DNA of 64,000 bases from NCBI GenBank assembly GCA_016713365.1, contig JADJPG010000008.1, forward strand, positions 1 to 64,000, read 5' to 3'. Source of the DNA: Verrucomicrobiota bacterium (GTDB taxonomy: Bacteria; Verrucomicrobiota; Verrucomicrobiia; Limisphaerales; JADJPG01). The notes under the pieces were generated by a model. The model was given only the letters and a program-made list of their open reading frames with translations. It had not been told where the DNA came from and did not search any database. How positions within the stretch are numbered: position 1 is the first letter of the stretch; each line of letters starts with the position of its first letter. The translations under genes and the position numbers were made by a program. Positions 18,268-27,200 of this stretch are shown here, in pieces.

Positions 18268-20142
18268 TTGGATAGTAGGCCGCTGGCGAGATTGCCTGTC
18301 GAAAATCGGTTGGTTGCCACTCTTGCTCTCGAACCCAAAGACAGTGCCGACGCGCGTGGCCAAACTCCTCCCCAACTCCGGCCGCCCGGTGACGGAGAGC
18401 TGCTGCGTCTCGCGCAGTTCCCGGATGAGCCCGGCGTGGGCGAGGCGCTCAAGGCGATTCTGCAGAAGCCGGAGACTCGTGCCGGTGCATTGGAGTCGCT
18501 GCTGCGCGTGCGGACGAAGCTGGATGCCGCGAAGCTCGCGCCTTTGCTGACCGATGCCGCGCGGCAGCTGCTGTCGCAGAACAGTCCGGCGACGATGGAT
18601 CTCGGCACCAAGATGGCGAGCGCGTTTCAACTGGCAGGAGTGGAACCGGAATTGGTGAAGATGCTCGAAGCGGGCTGGGGTTGGTCACCACGGGAAGGCG
18701 CGAACCAGATGGCGATTCTCCAGCCGCAATCGCTCGCGGCGCTTCGGGCCTTACGAGACTTGAAATCCGATCGCGTCAGCACGTTCGCGAAGCTCGCCGA
18801 GAAAGGGGAGCCAGCAGTGCAGGACGCAGCGGTCGCGGCGCTGGCGGCGTCACGCGATGCGAAGGGGCCGGAACAACTCGCGAGCTTGTATCCCATGCTG
18901 CCGACGACGGCCAAGAAGTTGGCGCTGGCGGGATTATCCGGCACGCGCGCGGGGGCTTCGGCGCTGGTGAAGTCCGTTCGCGGCGGTGCGATTGAGAAGG
19001 ACGAGATCGACGGCGTGACGTTCGACAAGTTGCAGGCCGTGCTCGGGGACGATGCGGATCTGGCGGCGTTGATGCAGGAGATGGCGTCGCTGTTTCGGCC
19101 GGTGCTGCGCTTGAATGGCGAGGACAACGCGTGGACCGAAACCGGGCTGACGCTCGACGGACCGTTCACGATGGAGACGTGGGTTAAGCTCGACGCGGGC
19201 ATCGACAACAACGACGGCCTTCTCGGCGCGCCCAATGCGGTGGACATGAATTTCTTCGGCGGGCAGTTCCGTGTATGGGTGGGTGGCGGCGTGCACGACG
19301 CCATCGTGGCGAAGAAGAAAACCGTCGCGGACGTCTGGACGCATGTGGCAGTGACGCGTGATGCGAAGGGCATGTTCCGCATCTATCAGAATGGCGAACT
19401 GGACTCGGCAGACTCGAAGCCGGTGACGCAGAAGTTCGAGAACGTGCGCATCGGCTGGGGCACGCCTGCGAAGGGAACGGCGGGCTGGTTGAGCGAGTTC
19501 CGTGTGTGGAATCGGGAGCGCAGTGCGGCGGAGATTCGCGCGGATTTTGATCGGAGTTTTTCAGCAGATGCAAAGCCTGAGGGTTTGGTCGGGCTGTTCT
19601 CGGGTGCGGGCTGGGGCAAGCTGCACAGTGGCGCGAAGGTGATGAAGTCGCAGGATTTTCCTCCGTTGCTGACGGCGGCCGAAGCAGCGGCCCTCGCGGA
19701 GAAGTTCTCGAAGTTCCACGCGCTGGCTGAGAAGCCCGGCGATGTGGCGAAGGGGAAGGTGTTGTTCGCCACCGTTTGCCAGCAATGTCACTCCGTCGGC
19801 GGCCAGGGTGGGCAAGTCGGTCCGGTGCTCAACGGCGCGGGTGCGCTGGGCGTGGAGGCGCTGCTGCGCAATTTGCTCACGCCGAATGCCGCGATGGAGC
19901 CGGGCTACCGCGTCTTCCGCGTGGAGCTGAAGGACGGCGATGTGCTGGACGGCATCCGCGTGAGCGAGGACGAGGACGCCATTGTGTTGCGCCGTCCGAA
20001 CATGGCCGACACGCGCATCGCGCAGAAGGACGTGCGCAAGGCGGCGTTCACCAAGTCGAGCGTGATGCCGGAAGGTTTGCTGGACTCGTTGCCGCCCGAA
20101 CAGGTGAGCGATCTCTTCGCGTATCTGAAGACGCTGAAGTAG
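18268..20142 (+). CDS. HEAT/LamG/cytochrome c part of the broken PVC dehydrogenase
   Basis: This is the downstream part of the same gene. Helical HEAT-like repeats (about residues 1-270) lead into a LamG/concanavalin-like domain (about 285-440; DGPFTMETWVKLDAGID, FRVWNRERSAAEIRADF). A c-type cytochrome domain follows with haem motif CQQCH (about 503) and the usual C-terminal PPEQVSDLFAYLKTL. The frame opens at a TTG that is simply where the shifted frame becomes readable (FLDSRPLARLP continues an upstream sequence), so it is unlikely to be a real start. Without restored frames the haem domain would be cut off from the dehydrogenase and from any signal peptide. It would probably be non-functional unless the indels are sequence errors. 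Confidence 0.8.
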   Translation: MDSRPLARLPVENRLVATLALEPKDSADARGQTPPQLRPPGDGELLRLAQFPDEPGVGEALKAILQKPETRAGALESLLRVRTKLDAAKLAPLLTDAARQLLSQNSPATMDLGTKMASAFQLAGVEPELVKMLEAGWGWSPREGANQMAILQPQSLAALRALRDLKSDRVSTFAKLAEKGEPAVQDAAVAALAASRDAKGPEQLASLYPMLPTTAKKLALAGLSGTRAGASALVKSVRGGAIEKDEIDGVTFDKLQAVLGDDADLAALMQEMASLFRPVLRLNGEDNAWTETGLTLDGPFTMETWVKLDAGIDNNDGLLGAPNAVDMNFFGGQFRVWVGGGVHDAIVAKKKTVADVWTHVAVTRDAKGMFRIYQNGELDSADSKPVTQKFENVRIGWGTPAKGTAGWLSEFRVWNRERSAAEIRADFDRSFSADAKPEGLVGLFSGAGWGKLHSGAKVMKSQDFPPLLTAAEAAALAEKFSKFHALAEKPGDVAKGKVLFATVCQQCHSVGGQGGQVGPVLNGAGALGVEALLRNLLTPNAAMEPGYRVFRVELKDGDVLDGIRVSEDEDAIVLRRPNMADTRIAQKDVRKAAFTKSSVMPEGLLDSLPPEQVSDLFAYLKTLK

Positions 20143-20221
20143 GACTGGGCGATCCGCGTATGATTGAGTTTGCGGGGTTCTGAGCGGTTTCCTAGATTCG
20201 CGGCACGTTACCCGATCCCGA

Positions 20222-21295
20222 ATGAAAAAGGATTCCCATCAGTTGCGCATTGGCATTCTCGGTTGCGGACCGATCTCGCAGATTGCGCATTTCGACGCTG
20301 CGAAGAAGGCCCGCAACATCGAGCTGACTGCAATCTGTGATCTCGCCGACGATCTCCGCGAACGGATGGCGGCCGTGCATCAGCCGCGTTTCGTTTTCCG
20401 CGACTTAGATTCAATGCTGGCCGAGCCACAGGTCGATGCGGTTCTGATCGGTGTGGCGGATCAGTTTCACGTGCCGCTCGCGCTCAAGGCGATCGCCGCC
20501 GGCAAGCATGTGCTGGTCGAGAAGCCGCTGGGCGTGTCCGTCGAGGAATGCGAAGAGCTTTGCCGAAAGGTGCGTGACTCCAAGATGACCTTCCAGATCG
20601 GTAACAACCGTCGATTCGATCCGGGCATCGGGTTCGCGCGCGATTTCGTGCAGCAGGAACTCGGGCAACTCCTCTCGCTCAAGGCTTGGTATTGGGATTC
20701 GATCTACCGCTACACGATGACGGACAACCTGCAGCCGATTTCCATGACCAGCGCGACGGCCCTACGACCGGAGGGAAATCCGAAGGCAGACAAGCGTCGC
20801 TACTTCGTTCTCACCCATGCGAGCCATCTGGTGGACACCGCGCGATGGCTGGGCGGCGACATCACCTCGTTACGCGCGCGATTGCTCGAACGGTTCGGCG
20901 CCTTTTGTTGGTATGTGGACGTGGAATTCGCGAATGGCGCGCTGGGACACATCGACCTGACGATTCCGGTGCGCGGTGATTTCGAGGAAGGCTTCCAAAT
21001 TCAGGGCGAGAACGGCAGCGTGAAGGGCCACGTCTTTCTCCCGTGGTATCACAAGACCAGCGTCGTGGAATGTTTCTCCACCAAGGACCGCCAGTATCGC
21101 CGGCCGATCGGCGAGGACGCGTTCACTTACAAGCTTCAGCTGGAAGCTTTCGCGGATACGATCCTCCACGGCTCGCCCCAACGTGGCGCCACGGTGGAAG
21201 ATGGCACGGCTGCGTTTCGCGCGCTTGTCGCCATCGCACGATCTGTGGAGACTGGAGAACGCGTCTGCCTCGCCGATGTAAGCGGGGGCGTGTGA
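20222..21295 (+). CDS. Gfo/Idh/MocA-family oxidoreductase
   Basis: The 357-residue protein has an N-terminal Rossmann fold with LRIGILGCGPISQIAHF (about residues 8-24) binding NAD(P). The family lysine signature GKHVLVEKPLGVS (about 93-105) follows, then GNNRRFDPG in the C-terminal alpha/beta domain. These enzymes oxidise or reduce hydroxyl groups of sugars or inositols. It leads a co-directional set with a sugar kinase-like gene and a TIM-barrel isomerase (gaps of 43 and 7 bp), which points to catabolism of a sugar, amino sugar or polyol. The exact substrate is not readable from the sequence. Confidence 0.9.
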   Translation: MKKDSHQLRIGILGCGPISQIAHFDAAKKARNIELTAICDLADDLRERMAAVHQPRFVFRDLDSMLAEPQVDAVLIGVADQFHVPLALKAIAAGKHVLVEKPLGVSVEECEELCRKVRDSKMTFQIGNNRRFDPGIGFARDFVQQELGQLLSLKAWYWDSIYRYTMTDNLQPISMTSATALRPEGNPKADKRRYFVLTHASHLVDTARWLGGDITSLRARLLERFGAFCWYVDVEFANGALGHIDLTIPVRGDFEEGFQIQGENGSVKGHVFLPWYHKTSVVECFSTKDRQYRRPIGEDAFTYKLQLEAFADTILHGSPQRGATVEDGTAAFRALVAIARSVETGERVCLADVSGGV

Positions 21296-21338
21296 AGCCG
21301 CCGCTGGGTTTGGTCTGCGGTCGGACGCCAGATTTGCA

Positions 21339-22448
21339 ATGAACAACTATCAGGAATCCAAGCTGCTCGATATTTCGCGGCAGTTTCAAATTTACGGCGA
21401 TCTGTTGCACGCCGAGCCGTGCAAGATTGGTCATATCAATGAAACCTACATCGCCACTTACAATCAGGGCGGCGTGCAGGAGCGCTATGTCCACCAGCGG
21501 ATCAACACGCACGTCTTCAAGGATCCGGACGCGTTGATGGACAACTTCGTCCGCGTGACGTCACATCAGCGTCGGAAATTGAACGACACTGGCGCACGCG
21601 ATGCGTCGCGTCGGACGCTCACCGTGATTCCGACGCGGGACAACCGTCCTTTCTACCGGAACGGCGATGGCGAGTGCTGGCGCACGCTGGTGTTCGTGGA
21701 TGGCGTGCGAACGTATGAAGCGGTCGAATCGCCCAGCCAGGCGTTCGAGGCGGGCAAGGCGTTCGGCGAGTTCCAGCAACTCCTGGTCGATCTTCCGGGT
21801 AAACGTCTCGTCGAAACAATCCCGCAGTTTCACAACACACGTCGCCGCTTCGAATCGTTGCAGCAGGCCATCAAGGCGGATCATGCGAACCGCGCAACCG
21901 AGGCGAAAAAGGAGATCGAGTTCGCGCTGAAGCAGGAGAAGATCGTGGATGTGATCCTGAACGCGCTGGCGAAGAAGAAGATCCCGGAGCGCATCACGCA
22001 TAACGATACCAAGTTCAACAACGTGATGCTGGACGTCGTCACGGGGAAAGCTATGTGCGTCGTGGATCTCGATACCGTGATGCCCGGCAGCGCGCTCTAC
22101 GACTTCGGCGACATGGTGCGCACTACGACCAGCCCGACACTGGAAGACGAACTCGACCTCGCGAAAGTCCAGATGCGCATGCCGATGTTCAAGGGGCTCG
22201 CTCGCGGCTATCTCGAAAGCGCGGGGCCGTTCCTCACCAAGGGCGAGCGGGCGCTCATCGCGTTCTCGGGCAAGCTGATCACGTTCACGATCGGCATCCG
22301 CTTTCTCACCGACTTCCTCTGCGGCGACACCTACTTCCGCGTTCATCGTCCGCACCACAACCTCGATCGCGCCCGCACGCAGTTCAAACTCGTCGAGAGC
22401 ATCGAGAAGCAGGAGGAAGCGATGCAGAAGTTCGCAGACACCGTGTAA
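21339..22448 (+). CDS. Phosphotransferase of the N-acetylhexosamine 1-kinase / MdsA-like family
   Basis: The 369-residue protein has the APH-fold kinase signature HNDTKFNNVMLD (catalytic Asp and metal-binding Asn) followed by the metal-binding VVDLDTVMPGSALYDFGD. The N-terminal part, with YVHQRINTHVFKDPDALMDNFVRV, resembles the NahK/mucin-desulfatase-associated branch rather than antibiotic kinases. By family it would phosphorylate a sugar such as GlcNAc or GalNAc at C1, in the cytoplasm. Neighbouring oxidoreductase and isomerase genes fit a sugar-degradation operon. The family is assigned with fair confidence, the substrate is not. Confidence 0.78.
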   Translation: MNNYQESKLLDISRQFQIYGDLLHAEPCKIGHINETYIATYNQGGVQERYVHQRINTHVFKDPDALMDNFVRVTSHQRRKLNDTGARDASRRTLTVIPTRDNRPFYRNGDGECWRTLVFVDGVRTYEAVESPSQAFEAGKAFGEFQQLLVDLPGKRLVETIPQFHNTRRRFESLQQAIKADHANRATEAKKEIEFALKQEKIVDVILNALAKKKIPERITHNDTKFNNVMLDVVTGKAMCVVDLDTVMPGSALYDFGDMVRTTTSPTLEDELDLAKVQMRMPMFKGLARGYLESAGPFLTKGERALIAFSGKLITFTIGIRFLTDFLCGDTYFRVHRPHHNLDRARTQFKLVESIEKQEEAMQKFADTV

Positions 22449-22455
22449 GGAGCGA
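22449..22455 (+). promoter_or_regulatory. Shine-Dalgarno site GGAG before the isomerase gene
   Basis: GGAGCGA sits directly between the kinase stop codon and the next ATG, with GGAG three bases before the start. It is one of the few clear ribosome-binding sites here and supports translational coupling of the two genes. Confidence 0.6.
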
Positions 22456-23289
22456 ATGACGCCAGGCATCTTTGCGAAGACCTTTGCGCGGCCGTCGGTC
22501 GGCGAGGTTTTTCGCGCCGTGGCGAAACATCACCTCCGCGCCGCGCACTTCAACTACGCCTGCGCGGGACTGCCCAGCCTGCCGGATGCGATTGATCCCG
22601 CGCTCGCGGATCGCGTGCGCAAGAGCGCAGCCGAACATCGCATTTCCATCGTGGGTGTGTCCGGCACCTTCAACATGATCCACCCTGACGCAAAGCAGCG
22701 CAGGGACGGTCTGCACAAGCTGGAGGTCATCGCGGGAGCCTGCGAGCATCTCGGAACGGGATTGGTCACGCTCTGCACCGGCACGCGCGACGCAGAGAAC
22801 ATGTGGCAGCATCACCCGGAGAACGATTCACCGGCGGCCTGGAAGGATTTGCGGGTCTCGATGACCAAGGCACTGACCATCGCCGACAAACACGGCGTGG
22901 ATCTCGGCATTGAGCCGGAGGTCGGCAACGTGGTCAGCTCGGCGCGTCACGCTCGACGGCTGCTGGACGAAATGAAGTCCCCGCGACTGAAGATCGTGCT
23001 GGATCCGGCAAACCTGTTTCGACCTGGCGACCTGGGTCGCAGCGAAGAGATTTTTGAAGAAGCCTTCGATCTGCTCGGCGCGGACATCGCCGTCGCCCAC
23101 GCGAAGGAACTCGGCGCGGACGGTCACGCCGCGAGTCTTGCGCTGGGGAAGGGCGTTCTCGATTGGGAACGTTATGTCTCCGGCTTGCAGGCGGCGAAGT
23201 TCAACGGGCCAATCGTCATGCATGGATTTGAGGAGCGGGACGCAGCCGAGAGTGTGAAATTTCTGCGGTCAATTTTGGAGAGTGAATAG
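22456..23289 (+). CDS. Sugar phosphate isomerase/epimerase (xylose-isomerase-like TIM barrel)
   Basis: The 277-residue protein has a TIM-barrel AP-endonuclease-2 fold: ISIVGVSGTFNMIHP near strand 2, and metal-ligand segments LGIEPEVGNVV (Glu), LKIVLDPANLF (Asp), VAHAKELGADGH (His) and IVMHGFEE (Glu) in the right order. Family members isomerise or epimerise sugars, or dehydrate inosose. It starts 7 bp after the kinase stop, so the two are almost surely cotranscribed. Together with the Gfo/Idh/MocA gene this is a compact sugar/polyol module. The substrate is unknown. Confidence 0.88.
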   Translation: MTPGIFAKTFARPSVGEVFRAVAKHHLRAAHFNYACAGLPSLPDAIDPALADRVRKSAAEHRISIVGVSGTFNMIHPDAKQRRDGLHKLEVIAGACEHLGTGLVTLCTGTRDAENMWQHHPENDSPAAWKDLRVSMTKALTIADKHGVDLGIEPEVGNVVSSARHARRLLDEMKSPRLKIVLDPANLFRPGDLGRSEEIFEEAFDLLGADIAVAHAKELGADGHAASLALGKGVLDWERYVSGLQAAKFNGPIVMHGFEERDAAESVKFLRSILESE

Positions 23290-23358
23290 ATCTTGAGGAG
23301 TTGATCTCTCGTGAACAGAGGTTGCGCTCTCGCAACGTGACGCTTCACACTCGCGTCC

Positions 23359-24171
23359 ATGGCTGAGTTCCTGCACGACGGCATTCGTTTTCACTATCGC
23401 GATGAAGGCGACGGCATTCCGTTCTTCTTCCAGCACGGACTGGGCGCGGACCTGACGCAACCGTTCAGTCTGTGCCACCCACCCGCCGGCATCCGGTTGA
23501 TTGCCTTCGATGCGCGAGCCCACGGGAAGACCACGCCGGTCGGGCCCGAGGAGAGAATCTCGCTCACGACTTTCGCCGATGATCTGCGCGCCTTGATGGA
23601 CCATCTCGCGATCCGGGAAGCCGTGGTCGGCGGCATCTCGATGGGCGCGGCCATTACGCTGAACTTTGCGCTGCGGCATCCCGATCGAGTCCTTGGCCTG
23701 GTGCAATCGCGTCCCGCGTGGCTCGATGTGCCGAATCCCTGGAACGTCACCATGTTCTCGCTGGTGACCGATCTCGTCCGCCGCTACGGACGTGAGGAAG
23801 GCAAACAACGATTCCTCGAAACGTCCGAATACGCGGAAGCGCTGGCGAAGTGGCCGGACATTGCGAACTCTCTCGCCGGACAGTTTGACAACCCGGTCGT
23901 GGACGAGACGGCGTTCAAGTTCGAGCGGATCATCCGTGATGTGCCGTGCCGGGATCGGCTTGATTGGATGAGAATCCAAGTCCCGACCCTGATTCTCGCC
24001 AATCGTTTCGATCCGATTCATCCCTACGAATACGCGGTGGAGATGCAGCGGCTCATTCCGGCAGCGGAGTTTCAGGAAATCACCGCCAAATCCGTGAGCG
24101 TGGAACAGCACAACGCGGAAGTTCAGCAGGCGCTGGACAGCTTTCTGCGTCGGCGGTTTCTGGAGAGATGA
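23359..24171 (+). CDS. Alpha/beta-fold hydrolase
   Basis: The 270-residue protein has the oxyanion-hole region FFFQHGLGADL, nucleophile elbow GGISMGAAITL (Ser about 96), an acidic residue in ILANRFDPIHPYEYA, and a late His in VEQHNAEVQQALDSFL. It most resembles 3-oxoadipate enol-lactonase-like or general esterase hydrolases. It lies 69 bp after the isomerase gene on the same strand and may belong to the same unit. The substrate cannot be stated. Confidence 0.87.
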   Translation: MAEFLHDGIRFHYRDEGDGIPFFFQHGLGADLTQPFSLCHPPAGIRLIAFDARAHGKTTPVGPEERISLTTFADDLRALMDHLAIREAVVGGISMGAAITLNFALRHPDRVLGLVQSRPAWLDVPNPWNVTMFSLVTDLVRRYGREEGKQRFLETSEYAEALAKWPDIANSLAGQFDNPVVDETAFKFERIIRDVPCRDRLDWMRIQVPTLILANRFDPIHPYEYAVEMQRLIPAAEFQEITAKSVSVEQHNAEVQQALDSFLRRRFLER

Positions 24172-24203
24172 GTCGCCGGGTGCGATGGAGGTGCCCAATC
24201 CCG

Positions 24204-24235
24204 AAAAACAAAAAGGGCGGGCTTGCGCCCGCCCT
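24204..24235 (-). terminator. Rho-independent terminator of the copper-oxidase gene
   Basis: GGGCGGGC pairs with GCCCGCCC around a TTGC loop (24214-24235). On the minus strand the stem is followed by a T-rich run, complementary to the A-rich 24204-24213. It lies about 28 bp past the stop of the minus-strand gene. Confidence 0.85.
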
Positions 24236-24262
24236 GATGAACTTCGTCGGCGTGAACGACGC

Positions 24263-27200
24263 TTACTGATTGAGACGCACGCGATAGAAGCGTTCGCCGT
24301 CGGTCGCCGCATCTTCAATCGTCAACGCGCCATTAAGGTTTGGCACGATGGCGATCGTCTGCCAGGTCTTCAGATCGGAGGACGCTTCGACTTCGTAGTT
24401 GGCCCCTTCGACGCCGCCCGCGACCCGGAGCATGACGTGCGTTGCCGAGAGGCGACCCGCCCATTCCAGAGATACCGGCGATGCGCCCGTACCGGCGGCG
24501 GCGATGGCCTGGCTCACGGGCGTGATGTCGACGAAGCAGACCTTGTTATTGCGGGCGCTGGTGCCGTTGCTGATGGTGATGCGACCATCCGTCACCGTTA
24601 CTGTCCGCGTCCCGGAGATCCACCGGGTTGACGTTGTTGGGGTTCCTGAAACCGTCAGCGCGCCCTCGACGTTGATGCGGAACACGCTGTCATACGCAGT
24701 GGCATCACCAGCGACCACAAACACCGAGTAGGTGCCATTCGGCACGGCGATTTCCCAGGTGCGACTGCCGCCAAGCTGCATGTGGTTCAGCGTGTCGTAG
24801 CGCTGGTCCGCAGAGCGCGACGAGTTGCGATCCCTCGTGTTGCTCGTATTGCTGGAACTCCAGCCGTAACTGTAGCCATTGCCGCGGCTTCCAAAACTCG
24901 AACCGGCGTCGGCGAGATAGCCGGACGGCACGGCTGCCGTCGACGGCTGGAAGTTGATGCGAATCGTCGGCAACGACGGCGTGGCGGCGGAGGAAACCGT
25001 CGAATAGGCCGAGATGCCGTAGCTGTTCGTCGCGTTGACGCGGTAGTAATATGTCCTTGCCGCACTGAGGCCGGTGTTCGAGTAGTTGGTGGTCCCGGCC
25101 CCGACGGTCGCGATCTGGCTGAAGGCCGAACCATTCGTCGAGCGTTCGATCCGGAAGCCGGTGTGGTTCGCGGAACCCGCGCGCCAGGTCAGGTTGATCT
25201 GGCTGCTGGATGCCGCGGTTGCCGTCAAGTTGAGCGGCGCGGACGGCACGGCCCCAACGGTGATGCTGGCCGATGTTGATGTCACGGAACCGGCCGCATG
25301 CACGGCCCGCGCTGAGAGCGAATAGGTGCCCGCGCCGACGTTTGACCAGGTGAAGGTGTAAGGAGACGTGGCATCCGAGCCAATGACCGTTCCGCCGTTT
25401 AGGAACTCAACCGAGGTGATGGTATTGCCATTTGCCGTCACCGACGCGGCGAGCGAGATCGCCGCCGGTGCCGTGTAGACGCTGCCACTGACCGGCGCGG
25501 TGAGCGCAACGGTCGGCGGAATGATGGGCGCCGTCAGTTGCAGGTTGCTGAACGTGGAAGTGCTGATCAGCGAATTGTTGTGCGCGGTGACGGCGAGTCC
25601 GACGTAGGCCGTGTTCGACATCGCGTTCGTCTCCACTCCGATCAAAGTCCACGTCGCGCCATCGGCGGAAGCGTAGCCTTCGAAACGACTGCCCAGCCGG
25701 ACCAATCGCACCCAGTAGGGCGCGACCGCAGCAGGCCCGGCGGTGTGCGTGCTGACGCCGTCCGTCACCACGCGGCGCTGGAACGCCGTGCCGTTGCCAG
25801 GTGTGACGACCGTCATGACGTGACGTGATCCGGCCGTGAGCGATTCGCGGAACATGACGCCCGCCTTGGCCCACGGATCGGTGTTCCCCACGCTCGCGAC
25901 GCGAACGATGATTTCACCGTTGCCGGTCCACGGCTGGTAAACGAAGTGCAATCCATCGGCGTTGTTCCAGATGTCCGCGCCGGAGCCGGCGATCGTGAAG
26001 GTGCCGCCCGAGTAGGTGCCGTCGCCTACGATGCCAACGCTGCCAATGTCCTGATGCAACCACGGTGCCGGAAGCGAAACATCCGGCGTGACGGTTAGCG
26101 CGCCATTGACGTGCGTGATGTTGTAATTCACGTCCGCTGCGCCACTGGCGGTGATGGGATACGTGCCTTCCGGGCTGTTGAGGTCCGCGCTCGTCGCGAG
26201 CGCGACCGGAGTGTCGAGAACCGCCGGCGAATCCCCGTTCACAAAGCCGGTGTAAACGGCGGTGAACGTCGGATTGGCGGTGCCCAGCGGGCGCGACTTG
26301 TCTTCTGCACGAATCGTCAGGCTCGCCGGCGTGATCGACAGCGATCCTGGGACGAATGCAATCGTGTAGTTCGCGTCACTTGCTCCGCTGGCCGTGACCG
26401 GATAATTGCCCGCTCCACTCGTCGCGGTGGCCGCGGTGGTGAGGCTCACCGGAGTGTCGAGGCTCGCGGGCGTATCGTTATTGACGAGGCCGCTGTAACT
26501 GGCCGTGAGCAGGGGATTCGCCGAGCCATAAACCTTGCTCGCGCTGCCGGCGGTGATGGTCAACGCCGCAGGCGTGATGGAAAGTGACGCGTTCACGTGA
26601 GCAATGGTGTAGTTCGCATCCGCAGCGCCGCTGACCACGATCGCATAATTACCAACACTGCTCGCCGCCGTGGCCGCGGTGGTGACCGTGGCCGGCGTGT
26701 CGAGGGACGCCGGAGAATCGCCGTTCAAAAACCCGTCGTAGTTCACCGTGAGTGCCGGCATCACTGCGCCGTAGACCTTCGTTTGATTCTGAGCGGTGAT
26801 GCTCAACGGCGCGCGCTGGACATTGATCGTCACTGTCGCCGTGGACGGCCCATAAACGAACACGTCATCCGGTGTGAACGTGACGGAGAGCGTCTGGCCG
26901 TTGCCGGCATTGAGCACCGAACCGATCGGCGGATTGTAAGCAAAGGTTCCCGGCACATTCGCGGTAGCGTTCAACTGGGCGCCGCTCAGCGCGGTGCCGT
27001 AGGTGATCGCGGCCGGGGCGGTCCACGCGATTGTCGCAGGCACGGGCGCGGTGCCGGCGTCGTCGAGCTGGCGGAGGAAGGCGACGAGGTTCGCCATGTC
27101 GGTCGCGTTCAGCGTCACGCCGTTGTGCGCCGCGATCGCCTCCTCGATGGTCGCCGCCGAACCGTCATGGAGATACGGCGCCGTGGACCACAAACCGAGC

